A program made the translations under genes and the position numbers. Positions 1 to 7,655 of a stretch of DNA of 34,615 nt are shown here, one piece after another (position 1 is the stretch's first letter; each line of letters begins with the position of its first letter). The notes under the pieces are model-generated. The model was not told the origin of the DNA, made no database searches, and worked only from the letters and a program-made list of their open reading frames with translations. This DNA comes from Candidatus Uhrbacteria bacterium RIFCSPHIGHO2_01_FULL_63_20 (GTDB lineage Bacteria; Patescibacteriota; Patescibacteriia; UBA9934; GWF2-40-263), in the NCBI GenBank assembly GCA_001791045.1, contig MGDT01000004.1, positions 1-34,615 on the forward strand. Direction: 5' to 3'.

Positions 1-1016
1 ATGTCGTCAATCTTGATCCCTTCGCGCATCATGAGGGTGCGCTCCACGCCCCAGCCGAAGGCGAAGCCGGTGACCTTCTCCGGGTCGAGTCCGCCCGCGT
101 TCAGCACGTTCGGATGCACCATGCCGGCGCCGCCGAGCTCGAGCCAGCCGGACTTGCACAAGCGGCAGGTCACGCCTTCCTTGCCGGAGCAGTTGTCGCA
201 CGAGACGTCGACTTCGAACGACGGTTCCGTGAAACGGAAGTGGTGCGGGCGAAGACGGATCGAACGGCCCGCGCCGAAAAAGCCGTGCGCGAAATGGTCG
301 AGCACTCCCTTGAGGTGCGCCACGGACAGCCCAACGCCCACCATAAGCCCCTCGAACTGGTGGAACATGGGGACGTGCGTGATGTCGGACTGCCTCCGAT
401 ACGTCCGGTTGATGTTGATCATCCGGATGGGCAGCTTCCCTTTTTCCATCTCACGCACCTGGCTGTTGGAGGTGTGAGGCGTGAGCACGATGCGGCCCTG
501 CTTGCCTTCGGAGCATTGCGACTCCGTCGGCGCCACGAAAAACGTTTCCCAATCATCGCGAGCGGGGTGGTCCTTGGGCATGTTGAGCGACTCGAACGCG
601 TACCAGTCCCAGTCGATCTCGGGCGCGCGCACGCGCGTGAACCCGATGCGGGCGAAGATGTCGGTGACCTCCGCGATGGCGGTCGAGACCGGATGCAGGT
701 GGCCTTCCTCGGGCGCAAGGCCCGGCTCGGTGACGTCGATGCGCTCCGTCTCGGCCACGGCGAGCGCCTCGGCGCGCGACACGGAAGATTCGGCCCCCGC
801 GAACGCGGTCTCGACCGCGAGCTTCACCTCGTTCGCCAATTTCCCCACCGTCTTTCGCTGCTCGTCGGTGAGCTCGCCCATGCGTTTCATGAGCTCGGAC
901 AGCTTCCCCTTGCGGCCCAAGAGCTCCACGCGCAACGCTTCGAGCCTGTCGCGGTCCGCGACCTTCGCGAGCGCGGCAAGCGCGTCCTTTTTCAATTTCT
1001 CGAAATCATTCTTCAT
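1..1016 (-). CDS. pheS: Phenylalanine-tRNA ligase alpha subunit (partial, C-terminus off the left edge)
   Basis: This is the catalytic alpha chain of the (alpha-beta)2 enzyme that charges tRNA-Phe. Reading from ATG at 1014-1016 gives 338 codons without a stop. The N-terminus is a short coiled-coil tRNA-binding arm (MKNDFEKLKKDALAAL). The class II catalytic core follows, with GHLHPVS, RTYRRQSDITHVPMFHQFEG (motif 2 region), FRFTEPSFEVDVSC and GGAGMVHPNVL. A four-cysteine knuckle (CDNC...CRLC) sits just before the GMVHP motif, as in many bacterial PheS. The last residues seen (FGWGVERTLMMREGIK) belong to motif 3, so only a short tail is missing. A purine-rich GGGGGAGAAGG stretch lies upstream of the start. 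rseP is immediately upstream and ends 22 bp away. pheT is probably beyond the left edge, but that cannot be seen. Confidence 0.96.
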   Translation of the reverse strand, partial: MKNDFEKLKKDALAALAKVADRDRLEALRVELLGRKGKLSELMKRMGELTDEQRKTVGKLANEVKLAVETAFAGAESSVSRAEALAVAETERIDVTEPGLAPEEGHLHPVSTAIAEVTDIFARIGFTRVRAPEIDWDWYAFESLNMPKDHPARDDWETFFVAPTESQCSEGKQGRIVLTPHTSNSQVREMEKGKLPIRMININRTYRRQSDITHVPMFHQFEGLMVGVGLSVAHLKGVLDHFAHGFFGAGRSIRLRPHHFRFTEPSFEVDVSCDNCSGKEGVTCRLCKSGWLELGGAGMVHPNVLNAGGLDPEKVTGFAFGWGVERTLMMREGIKIDD

Positions 1017-1020
1017 ACTC

Positions 1021-1053
1021 TTATCACCCTTCTCCCCCTTAAAACCCTTGTCC
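1021..1053. repeat. AAGGG-type nonamer repeat between rseP and pheS
   Basis: On the minus strand this stretch is a run of AAGGG units spaced about 9 bp apart (AAGGGTTTT, AAGGGGGAG, AAGGGTGAT). It supplies the last codons and TAA stop of rseP and the purine-rich ribosome-binding region of pheS. The same unit types occur inside the 602-residue gene around 27747-27790. This suggests a dispersed low-complexity family rather than a chance ribosome-binding site. Confidence 0.55.
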
Positions 1054-2130
1054 GATCATCCGCACCACGTCCTTATACGTGATGAACACGACGAGCGTCA
1101 TGAGCAGCGCGAACCCGATGTTGTGCAAGATCGCTTCAGACCGTCCATCGAGCGAGCGACCACGCGCCTTTTCGATGAGGAGGAGCGCGAGGCGTCCGCC
1201 GTCGAGCGCCGGGAGCGGCAGCACGTTCACCACGGCGAGGTTGATGGACAGGAGCGCGGTGAATTGCAGGAGGTGGACGAACCCGAGCGACGCCGCCTCT
1301 CCGGTGAGCACGGCGATCCCCACCGGGCCCGACAGATCCACGCCGGCCCGCTGCTCCACGATCAGGTTCCGGACGAGCCCCACGAACGCGCCCACCACCT
1401 CTTTCGTGTATTCGCCGGTCGCGAGCACGCCGTGCACGAACGCCAGATGGAGGGGATATGACACGAGCCCGGTCTTCACGATCCCGACCCCGATGCCGTG
1501 CACGCCCACGCTCGCGATGTCCTCGCTCTTCGCCGTGACGTTATAGAAGGTGCCGTCCTCGCGTCCCATCACCATCATCACCTCGTCGTCGCCGTGGAGC
1601 GCGATGTAGGCGCGCGCGTCGTCGGCGTCCGCGAACGCCTGGCCGTCCACGGACACGAGCGCGTCGCCCCCCTTGATCCCCGCGCGTTCGGCCGGGCTCC
1701 CCGGCGCGACCGTCACGATGCGAAGTTCCGCTTCACGCACCGTCGCGGACGGCGAGATGTTTTCGTCGATCATGCTCGGCAGCCCCATGGTGAATCCCGC
1801 CGTGAGCAGGATCGCGGCAAGCACGAGGTTCATCACGACCCCCGCCGCGAGCACGGCGAACCGCCACGCTCCGGACTTCGCGGCGAAGCTGTCGGAGTGG
1901 TCGCGCCAGAGCCCGCTCTCCCCCTTGATCTTCACGAACCCGCCCAGCGGGATCAGGTTCACCGAATAGGTGGTCACGCCCCGTCTCCATCCCCACAACC
2001 GCGGCGGGAACCCGAACCCGAATTCCTCCACGGCCATCCCCGCCTTCTTGGCCATGATGAAGTGACCGAACTCATGCGCGAGCACGAGCACGGCCAGGAC
2101 GACGATGAAGAGGAGGATGGTGGAGAGCAT
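1039..2130 (-). CDS. rseP: RseP-like M50 site-2 intramembrane metalloprotease
   Basis: This is an inner-membrane zinc protease of 363 residues, a usual length for bacterial RseP/RasP. Residues 19-23 are HEFGH, the zinc-binding HExxH inside the first membrane helix. The second family motif, NVLPLPALDGGRL, lies near the C-terminus within another helix and supplies the third zinc ligand. A single PDZ domain (about residues 120-210, around GSPAERAGIKGGDALVSVDG) lies between. The family cuts membrane-bound anti-sigma factors and leftover signal peptides. I chose ATG at 2128-2130 because MLSTILLFIVVLAVLVLAHE is the classic family N-terminus. The frame is open further upstream, but those codons are repeat and antisense sequence. 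The start codon directly abuts a GGGAGTT heptamer array, with no clear Shine-Dalgarno. It lies between the phosphohexomutase and pheS and is probably co-transcribed. Confidence 0.93.
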   Translation of the reverse strand: MLSTILLFIVVLAVLVLAHEFGHFIMAKKAGMAVEEFGFGFPPRLWGWRRGVTTYSVNLIPLGGFVKIKGESGLWRDHSDSFAAKSGAWRFAVLAAGVVMNLVLAAILLTAGFTMGLPSMIDENISPSATVREAELRIVTVAPGSPAERAGIKGGDALVSVDGQAFADADDARAYIALHGDDEVMMVMGREDGTFYNVTAKSEDIASVGVHGIGVGIVKTGLVSYPLHLAFVHGVLATGEYTKEVVGAFVGLVRNLIVEQRAGVDLSGPVGIAVLTGEAASLGFVHLLQFTALLSINLAVVNVLPLPALDGGRLALLLIEKARGRSLDGRSEAILHNIGFALLMTLVVFITYKDVVRMIGQGF

Positions 2131-2166
2131 GGGAGTTGGGAGCTGGGAGTTGGGAGTTGGTATGCG
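2131..2166. repeat. GGGAGTT heptamer array touching the rseP start codon
   Basis: Four head-to-tail heptamers lie at 2131-2158 (GGGAGTT, GGGAGCT, GGGAGTT, GGGAGTT), followed by GGTATGC. A second array with the same unit and the same GGTATGC right flank lies at 3278-3311. The array fills most of the 44-bp gap between the phosphohexomutase stop and the rseP start. Heptamer arrays of this kind (short tandemly repeated repetitive sequences) are well known from cyanobacteria. Their presence here is read directly, but no function is known to me. Confidence 0.85.
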
Positions 2167-2174
2167 CGGGAATT

Positions 2175-3566
2175 CTAAGTTTTTTTGATGATTTCTGCAA
2201 TCTCCCGCATCTTGGCGGACAACAGTTCCGGAGAGGCGGCTTCGGCGTTCACGCGGATGAGCGGCTCGGTGTTGGACTTGCGCACGTTGAACCACCAGTC
2301 CGCGTATTCGTATCGGGCCCCGTCGAGACGCTCCACGGCCGCGGCTCCCGGCGCGTACGTCGCCTCCAGGGCGGCAAGCGCCTTCTCCTTGTCGTACACC
2401 TCGAAGTTGGTCTCGGGGCTGCGGGCGTATGCGCGGAACGGGGCGATGAGCGCGGAGAGCGGCTTGCCGGACTCGGCGATCGCTTTCAGGACGAGCAGCA
2501 TGGTGAACTCGCTCGATTCCATGCCGCCGAACTCCGGATAAAAGTAATGCGCGCTCACTTCGCCGCCCAAGATCGCCCCTTCGGATTGCACGCGCTTGAT
2601 GATGTTGGTGCGCCCGACCTTCTCCCACAGCCCGCGTCCGCCGTTGTCACGGATGGCGTCTCGCACGGCCCAGCTCGCGTTGGGGCTCCAAATGACCACC
2701 CCCTCGGGGTGCTCCTTCAGGCGCAACGCGGCAAGCAGCGCGAGCATCTGGTCCCCGCCGATGGGGTCCCCCTGCTCGTCCACGAATCCCACGCGGTCCG
2801 CGTCCCCGTCGAACGCGACGCCCACGGCGGCCTTCTGCTTCTTCACGGCTCGCACGAGATCCTTGAGCGTCTCGGTCTTGATCGGATTCGCCTCGTGGTT
2901 GGGAAACGTGCCGTCCGGATCGAAATAGAGCGCGGTGAGTTTCGCGTCGAGCCGATCGAACAGCTTCGGGAGGATCACCCCGGCCATCCCGTTCCCCGCG
3001 TCCACCGCGACCTTCATCCCGTCGAGCCTGGGCATCTGCGCGAGCGCGAACAGGCGCTCAAGGTAGGGTCCGGAGACGTCGAGGTGCGTAACGGAAGACG
3101 TGGAAGGCTCGTAGGCCCGTAGGCCCTCAGGCTTTCCTGCGTGCCTGCGTGCCTCGGACGCCTCGATCGTCTCCCTGATCTCCTCCCCCGAGATCGGCAT
3201 CGCGTCCCCGCGCGTCACCTTGAACCCGTTGTACTCGGCCGGGTTGTGCGAGGCCGTGACCATGACGCCGGCGGTTTGGGAGTTGGGAGTTGGGAGTTGG
3301 GAGTCGGTATGCAAAACGGCGAAGTTGAACATGGGCGTGGTGCACTCCCCGATGTCCACCACCTCGGCGCCCGCCGCGACCGCTCCTTTGGCAACGGCCC
3401 GCGCGAACGCCGGGCTCGTGCCGCGCATGTCGCTGCCCACCACAACGGTCTTGGCCCGGGTCTTCGCGACCACGGCGCGGCCCACGGCGAACGCGAGGTC
3501 CTCGGACAATTGGTCCGTGGTGCCGCGGATATCATAGGATCGGAATATTTCCGCTGGGAATCGCAT
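2175..3566 (-). CDS. manB: Phosphomannomutase/phosphoglucomutase (alpha-D-phosphohexomutase), with a repeat-derived insertion
   Basis: This enzyme interconverts hexose 6- and 1-phosphates for sugar-nucleotide and envelope glycan synthesis. It has 463 residues, normal for the PMM/PGM group. All four signature loops are visible. TASHNP has the phosphoserine at S106; DGDADRVGF is the Mg2+ loop; GGEVSAHYF is the sugar-binding loop; RKSNTEPLIRV is the C-terminal phosphate-binding loop. The N-terminus MRFPAEIFRSYDIRG fits the family and fixes the start at 3564-3566, although no strong ribosome-binding site is seen. Just before the active-site loop, about ten residues (DSQLPTPNSQT, residues 88-98) have no counterpart in usual family members. 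They are encoded by the heptamer array at 3278-3305. Preference for mannose or glucose cannot be decided. It is the first gene of the manB-rseP-pheS group. Confidence 0.93.
   Translation of the reverse strand: MRFPAEIFRSYDIRGTTDQLSEDLAFAVGRAVVAKTRAKTVVVGSDMRGTSPAFARAVAKGAVAAGAEVVDIGECTTPMFNFAVLHTDSQLPTPNSQTAGVMVTASHNPAEYNGFKVTRGDAMPISGEEIRETIEASEARRHAGKPEGLRAYEPSTSSVTHLDVSGPYLERLFALAQMPRLDGMKVAVDAGNGMAGVILPKLFDRLDAKLTALYFDPDGTFPNHEANPIKTETLKDLVRAVKKQKAAVGVAFDGDADRVGFVDEQGDPIGGDQMLALLAALRLKEHPEGVVIWSPNASWAVRDAIRDNGGRGLWEKVGRTNIIKRVQSEGAILGGEVSAHYFYPEFGGMESSEFTMLLVLKAIAESGKPLSALIAPFRAYARSPETNFEVYDKEKALAALEATYAPGAAAVERLDGARYEYADWWFNVRKSNTEPLIRVNAEAASPELLSAKMREIAEIIKKT
3278..3311. repeat. GGGAGTT heptamer array inside the phosphohexomutase gene
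   Basis: Three exact GGGAGTT units and one GGGAGTC unit lie at 3278-3305, followed by GGTATGC, the same right flank as the array at 2131-2166. Three heptamers make 21 bp, so the reading frame is kept. On the coding strand the array reads as SQLPTPNSQ. Confidence 0.88.
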
Positions 3567-3574
3567 AGTTTTGA

Positions 3575-3603
3575 TTGACGAAAACGCCCGAAAACGGTAT
3601 CGT
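3575..3603 (+). promoter_or_regulatory. Predicted sigma-70-type promoter for lemA-htpX-clpC
   Basis: TTGACG at 3575-3580 is followed by a 17-bp spacer and TATCGT at 3598-3603. This is a good match in sequence and spacing to the housekeeping -35/-10 pair. Transcription would begin near 3610, about 30 bp before the lemA start. It lies in the only intergenic gap upstream of the long plus-strand run of genes. Confidence 0.55.
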
Positions 3604-3641
3604 CAGTGTAGTGGAACGCCCTTAATTTCGCTAGCGTCCTT

Positions 3642-4196
3642 ATGGATATCCTCCTTTGGGTCATCGTCGGCGTCGTCGTGGTGGTCGCCCTCTGGCTCGT
3701 GCTCACGTATAACGGCCTCATCCACGGTCGCAACCGCGTCGACGAGGCGTGGTCCGACATCGAAGTGCAGCTCAAGCGCCGCTACGACCTCATCCCGAAC
3801 CTGGTCGAGACCGTGAAGGCGTACGCCACGCACGAGGAGGGCGTTTTCGAGAAGGTCACGCGGGCGCGCGCCGCGGCCATGGGAGCCACCACCCCCGCCG
3901 AGCACGCCAAGGCCGAGAACGTGCTCTCGGGCACGCTCAAATCCCTGTTCGCCGTCGCCGAAAGTTATCCCTCCCTGCAGGCCGCGGGCAATTTCCTCGA
4001 CCTCCAGCAGAACCTGACCGACGCCGAGGACAAGATCCAGGCCTCGCGCCGGTTCTACAACGGCAACGTGCGCGACTACAACACGAGGGTGCAATCCTTC
4101 CCCGCGAACCTGGTCGCCGGATCGCTCGGGTTCAAGCAGCGCGACTTCTTCGATGCACCGGACGTGGCCGCCGAACCTCCGGCAGTTAAGTTCTAG
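3642..4196 (+). CDS. lemA: LemA family protein
   Basis: This is a 184-residue protein with one N-terminal membrane helix (residues 3-24) and a four-helix-bundle cytoplasmic or periplasmic domain. The family signature is clear: YNGLIHGRNRVDEAWSDIEV, then RRYDLIPNLVETVKAY, then SYPSLQAAGNFLDLQQNLTDAEDKI and RRFYNGNVRDYNTRVQSFP. LemA's biochemical role is not established. It very often sits beside an htpX-type M48 protease, as here, which starts 3 bp after its stop. ATG at 3642 gives the expected hydrophobic N-terminus, but there is no evident Shine-Dalgarno. Confidence 0.95.
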   Translation: MDILLWVIVGVVVVVALWLVLTYNGLIHGRNRVDEAWSDIEVQLKRRYDLIPNLVETVKAYATHEEGVFEKVTRARAAAMGATTPAEHAKAENVLSGTLKSLFAVAESYPSLQAAGNFLDLQQNLTDAEDKIQASRRFYNGNVRDYNTRVQSFPANLVAGSLGFKQRDFFDAPDVAAEPPAVKF

Positions 4197-4199
4197 ACC

Positions 4200-5072
4200 A
4201 TGTACGCGGACATCGCCTCCAACAAGCGCAAAAGCGTCGTCCTCATCTCGCTGTTCGCGGCCATCGTGATCGCGCTTGGATGGGGATTCGGCCTTTACGC
4301 GGGGAACGGACGTGCCGGCATCGTCATCGCGGCGCTCGTCGCGACCGTGATGACGCTCGTGGGCTATTACAAGGGCGATGCCGTCTCGCTCGCCGCCTCC
4401 GGCGCCAGGCGCGTCGAGAAACGCGACGCGCCGGAACTCTGCGTGCTGGTCGAGAACCTCTCGATCGCCGCCGGGCTCCCCACCCCCGCGACGTACGTGA
4501 TCGACGATCCCTCGCCCAACGCGTTCGCCACGGGACGCGACCCGCGCCACGCCTCGGTCGCGGTCACCACCGGGATGCTCGCCATGCTCGAGAAGCAGGA
4601 GCTCGAAGGGGTGCTCGCGCACGAGCTGTCCCACATCGGCAACTATGACATCCGCGTGATGACGCTCGTGGTCGTGCTCGTGGGGGTCATCCTGCTCCTC
4701 TCCGACTGGATGCTGCGGCTCGGGTTCCGGCGCGATGAGAAATCGCATCCGGCGCTCCTCGCGATCGCCCTCGTGCTCGCGCTCCTCTCCCCGCTCTTCG
4801 CCCAGCTCATCAAGCTCGCGGTGTCGCGCTCGCGCGAGCATCTCGCCGACGCCTCGGGCGCCCTGCTCACCCGCTACCCCGAGGGGCTCGCGCGCGCGCT
4901 TCAGAAGATCGCGACGGCGGACCTCCCGCTGCGTCGCGCCAACCATGCGACCGCGCACCTGTTCCTGGCCAACCCGTTCGACCCGCACGTGACCAAGAAG
5001 TTCGAACACTGGTTTTCCACCCACCCGCCCATCGAGGAACGCATCGCCCGTTTGCGCGCGATGGGTGTATAA
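4200..5072 (+). CDS. htpX: HtpX-like M48 membrane zinc metalloprotease
   Basis: This is an integral membrane protease of 290 residues that degrades damaged membrane proteins in the HtpX family. Two membrane helices lie at about residues 14-56. The zinc-binding HELSH (about residues 140-144, in LAHELSHIGNYD) is followed by two more helices (about 150-205). The third-ligand glutamate is in SREHLADASGA. The C-terminus STHPPIEERIARLRAM is the typical HtpX ending. It follows lemA by 3 bp and precedes clpC by 9 bp. This makes a protein quality-control trio that is probably translationally coupled. Confidence 0.95.
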   Translation: MYADIASNKRKSVVLISLFAAIVIALGWGFGLYAGNGRAGIVIAALVATVMTLVGYYKGDAVSLAASGARRVEKRDAPELCVLVENLSIAAGLPTPATYVIDDPSPNAFATGRDPRHASVAVTTGMLAMLEKQELEGVLAHELSHIGNYDIRVMTLVVVLVGVILLLSDWMLRLGFRRDEKSHPALLAIALVLALLSPLFAQLIKLAVSRSREHLADASGALLTRYPEGLARALQKIATADLPLRRANHATAHLFLANPFDPHVTKKFEHWFSTHPPIEERIARLRAMGV

Positions 5073-5081
5073 AGGGGGTAC

Positions 5082-7583
5082 ATGCGAGACATCACGGAAA
5101 AATTCACCACCCACCTGAAGAACGTCCTCACCCGGGCGCTCATTTTCGTGGTGGAACGCGGCGTCCAAACCGTGAAGCCCGAGCACCTGCTGTGGGCGCT
5201 GGGCACCCAGAAAGGATGCATCGGCGGCGAGCTCCTCTCGCGCGTGAACGTGTCGGGCGCGCGCCTGCGCGATCTCGTGGGCGCCACGGGTCAGGAGCGC
5301 TCCGAGGTGACGAGCGCGGCGTTCGCGCTCAAGCTGTCCGAACCGGCCAAGCGCATCCTCGAGAAGGCGGTGCTGACGGCCAACGTGTACAACCACCGCT
5401 ACATCGGCACCGAGCATCTGCTCTCGGCCATGCTCCAGGTGAAGGATCCGGGGATCGAGACGTTCTTCGCGACCGAGCAGGTGGACCTCAAGGAACTGCG
5501 CCGCCAGACCGCGGTGGTGCTCAAGGGGTCCTCGTCGTTCACGGAGATGGCCTCGGTGATCCCGTCCGAGCCGGCGGAAGTGAAGGAGAAAGGGGGCGAG
5601 GGCGTCGAGGAGAAAGCGGGGGTCGAAGCCGGTGAATCCGACAAGAAGAAGACCCCGGCGCTCGATTTCTTCGGGCGCGATCTCACCAGCGCCGCGGTGC
5701 AGGCGAACATCGACCCGGTGATCGGGCGCGAAGGGGAGATCCAGCGCGTGATGGAGATCCTGTGCCGACGCACCAAGAACAATCCCCTGCTCTTGGGCGA
5801 AGCGGGCGTGGGAAAGACCGCCATCGCCGAAGGGTTCGCGAAGCGCGTGATGGAAGGGGCGGTGCCGCCGACCTTGCGCGGCAAACGGATCGTCGCGCTC
5901 GACATGGCGGGCATCGTGGCCGGCACCATGTACCGCGGCGAGTTCGAAGGGCGGTTGCGCCAGATCATCGAGGAGGCGCGCGCCAACAGTGACGTCATCC
6001 TGTTCGTGGACGAGATCCACGCGATCGTGGGCGCCGGATCCGCGTCGGGATCGATGGACGCCGCCAACATCCTGAAGCCGGCGCTCGCGCGCGGCGAGAT
6101 CCGCTGCATCGGCGCGACCACGCACGCGGAATACAAGAAGCATTTCGAGACCGATCCGGCGCTCGAGCGGCGGTTCGGCGGCGTGCACGTGGAGGAGCCC
6201 TCGGTGGAACGCGCGCTCGAGATCCTGCGCGGCGTGGTGCCGCACTACGAGGCGTTCCACGGCGTGCGCATCACCCCCTCCGCGACCGAGGCCGCCGTGC
6301 GGCTCTCCGTGCGCTATCTGAACGACCGCCGGCTCCCCGACAAGGCGATCGACCTCATCGACGAAGCGGCCGCGAGCGCGCGCGTGGCCAGCGAGGAACC
6401 CGGGCCCGCCGAACATCGCCGCGCGCTTCGCGCCCGGCTCGACGAGGTGTCCGAGGCCAAACGCTCGGCCGTGGTCGAGGAGCGGTTCGAGGACGCCATG
6501 ACGCTCAAGGCGGAAGAAGAGAAACTGCGCGACGGGATCACGAAAGAGGAACCGCGGGTCCCGTCGAAGCTGCTCACCGTGGACGAACGCGACATCGCCC
6601 GCGTGGTGGCGCGCGCGACCGGCATCCCGCTCGCCGACCTCGTCGAAAGCGAACGCGAGCAGATCACGCGGCTCGAAGAGACCATCACCGAACGCGTGAT
6701 CGGCCAGGACCGCGCCGTGAAGGCGGTGGCCGAAGCGCTGCGCCGCGCGAAAGCGGGCCTCTCGGCCCCGAACCGCCCGCTCGCGAGCTTCCTGTTCCTG
6801 GGTCCCTCGGGCGTGGGGAAGACCGAGCTCGCCAAGGCCGTGGCCGCCGCCGCGTTCGGCGACGAAAAGGCGTTGACGCGCCTCGACATGTCGGAATTCT
6901 CCGAGGCGTTCACGATGAGCAAGCTCATCGGCTCCCCCGCGGGCTACGTGGGCTACCGCGAAGGGGCCAAGCTCACCGACGCGGTGAAGACGAGGCCCTA
7001 CTCGGTGGTGCTGTTCGACGAGATCGAGAAAGCGCACAAAGACGTGCAGAACCTGCTGTTGCAGATCCTGGAGGAGGGCGAGCTCACGGACGCCACCGGG
7101 CGCAAGATAAGCTTCCGCCACGCGGTCATCGTGCTCACGAGCAACGTGGGGCTCGAACGGTTCGAGCGCTCCGGGATGGGGTTCGCGAGCAGCGCCGAAG
7201 ACGCGCGCGCGACGCTCGAGAGCGACTTGAAGACCGAGCTCAACGAACGGTTCCGCCCCGAGATGGTGAACCGCATCGACCGCGTGTGCGTGTTCGAGCC
7301 GCTGGGGAAGGAGGTGCTCGCGCGCATCGCGTTGCGCGAGCTGTCCAAGGCCGTGGTGCGCGCCTCCGAACGCGGGGTCATGCTCGCGATCGGCGCCGGG
7401 GTCGCGGACCGCATGGCGGAGCTCTCCGACCCCAAGATCGGCGCGCGCGACGTGCGACGGCTGGTGCAGGAACAGGTGGAATCGAAACTGGCCGACCGAT
7501 TGCTCTCGGGCAAGGCTCCCAAACGATTGACCGTGGCCGTGAAAGGCAAGGAGATCGTCCTGAAGGACGGACGCACGCGATGA
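5082..7583 (+). CDS. clpC: ClpC-type AAA+ protease ATPase (double Walker)
   Basis: This is an HSP100 unfoldase of 833 residues. Domains in order are: a Clp N-domain with two repeats (about 1-150); a charged linker (KEKGGEGVEEKAGVE); AAA-1 with Walker A GEAGVGKT and Walker B ILFVDEIHAI; a UVR-like coiled region (EERFEDAMTLKAEEEKLRDG); AAA-2 with GPSGVGKTEL and FDEIEKAHKD; and the C-terminal D2-small domain. The middle region is short, so it is ClpC/ClpA-like, not ClpB. MGF in the loop after LTSNVG matches the ClpP-binding tripeptide position, suggesting it feeds a ClpP peptidase, which is not in this window. The start is supported by AAGGGGG just upstream of ATG at 5082. Confidence 0.95.
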   Translation: MRDITEKFTTHLKNVLTRALIFVVERGVQTVKPEHLLWALGTQKGCIGGELLSRVNVSGARLRDLVGATGQERSEVTSAAFALKLSEPAKRILEKAVLTANVYNHRYIGTEHLLSAMLQVKDPGIETFFATEQVDLKELRRQTAVVLKGSSSFTEMASVIPSEPAEVKEKGGEGVEEKAGVEAGESDKKKTPALDFFGRDLTSAAVQANIDPVIGREGEIQRVMEILCRRTKNNPLLLGEAGVGKTAIAEGFAKRVMEGAVPPTLRGKRIVALDMAGIVAGTMYRGEFEGRLRQIIEEARANSDVILFVDEIHAIVGAGSASGSMDAANILKPALARGEIRCIGATTHAEYKKHFETDPALERRFGGVHVEEPSVERALEILRGVVPHYEAFHGVRITPSATEAAVRLSVRYLNDRRLPDKAIDLIDEAAASARVASEEPGPAEHRRALRARLDEVSEAKRSAVVEERFEDAMTLKAEEEKLRDGITKEEPRVPSKLLTVDERDIARVVARATGIPLADLVESEREQITRLEETITERVIGQDRAVKAVAEALRRAKAGLSAPNRPLASFLFLGPSGVGKTELAKAVAAAAFGDEKALTRLDMSEFSEAFTMSKLIGSPAGYVGYREGAKLTDAVKTRPYSVVLFDEIEKAHKDVQNLLLQILEEGELTDATGRKISFRHAVIVLTSNVGLERFERSGMGFASSAEDARATLESDLKTELNERFRPEMVNRIDRVCVFEPLGKEVLARIALRELSKAVVRASERGVMLAIGAGVADRMAELSDPKIGARDVRRLVQEQVESKLADRLLSGKAPKRLTVAVKGKEIVLKDGRTR

Positions 7584-7584
7584 T

Positions 7585-7655
7585 ATGCCCCGTACTACAA
7601 CATTGCAGGACAACCTCCAGATGTTTCTAAATCAGCCGACGTTGTAGTACGGGGT
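7585..7655. repeat. 14-bp perfect inverted repeat with 39-bp loop, containing a 20-codon reading frame
   Basis: CCCCGTACTACAAC (7588-7601) is exactly complementary to GTTGTAGTACGGGG (7641-7654). The element fills the clpC to next-gene gap, beginning one base after the clpC TGA and ending at the next ATG (7656). It has no T-run, so it is not a classical terminator. A short frame, ATG at 7585 to TAG at 7645-7647, encodes 20 residues starting MPRTTTLQDN and lies almost entirely inside the element. Whether this frame is translated is unknown. The element could be a mobile palindromic unit or an mRNA stem that exposes or hides the next start. Confidence 0.7.

Noticed and set aside
2131-3311. Possible CRISPR array from the repeated GGGAGTT units
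   Set aside because: The units are contiguous 7-mers without spacers and no cas genes are nearby.
3603-7613. A 1336-codon open frame on the minus strand
   Set aside because: It is antisense to lemA, htpX and clpC, all of which have clear family motifs. It has a low-complexity His/Arg/Glu-rich composition typical of the opposite strand of GC-rich genes.
7588-7654. Inverted repeat as an intrinsic terminator of clpC
   Set aside because: The loop is 39 bp and no T-run follows either arm, so it does not fit a rho-independent terminator.
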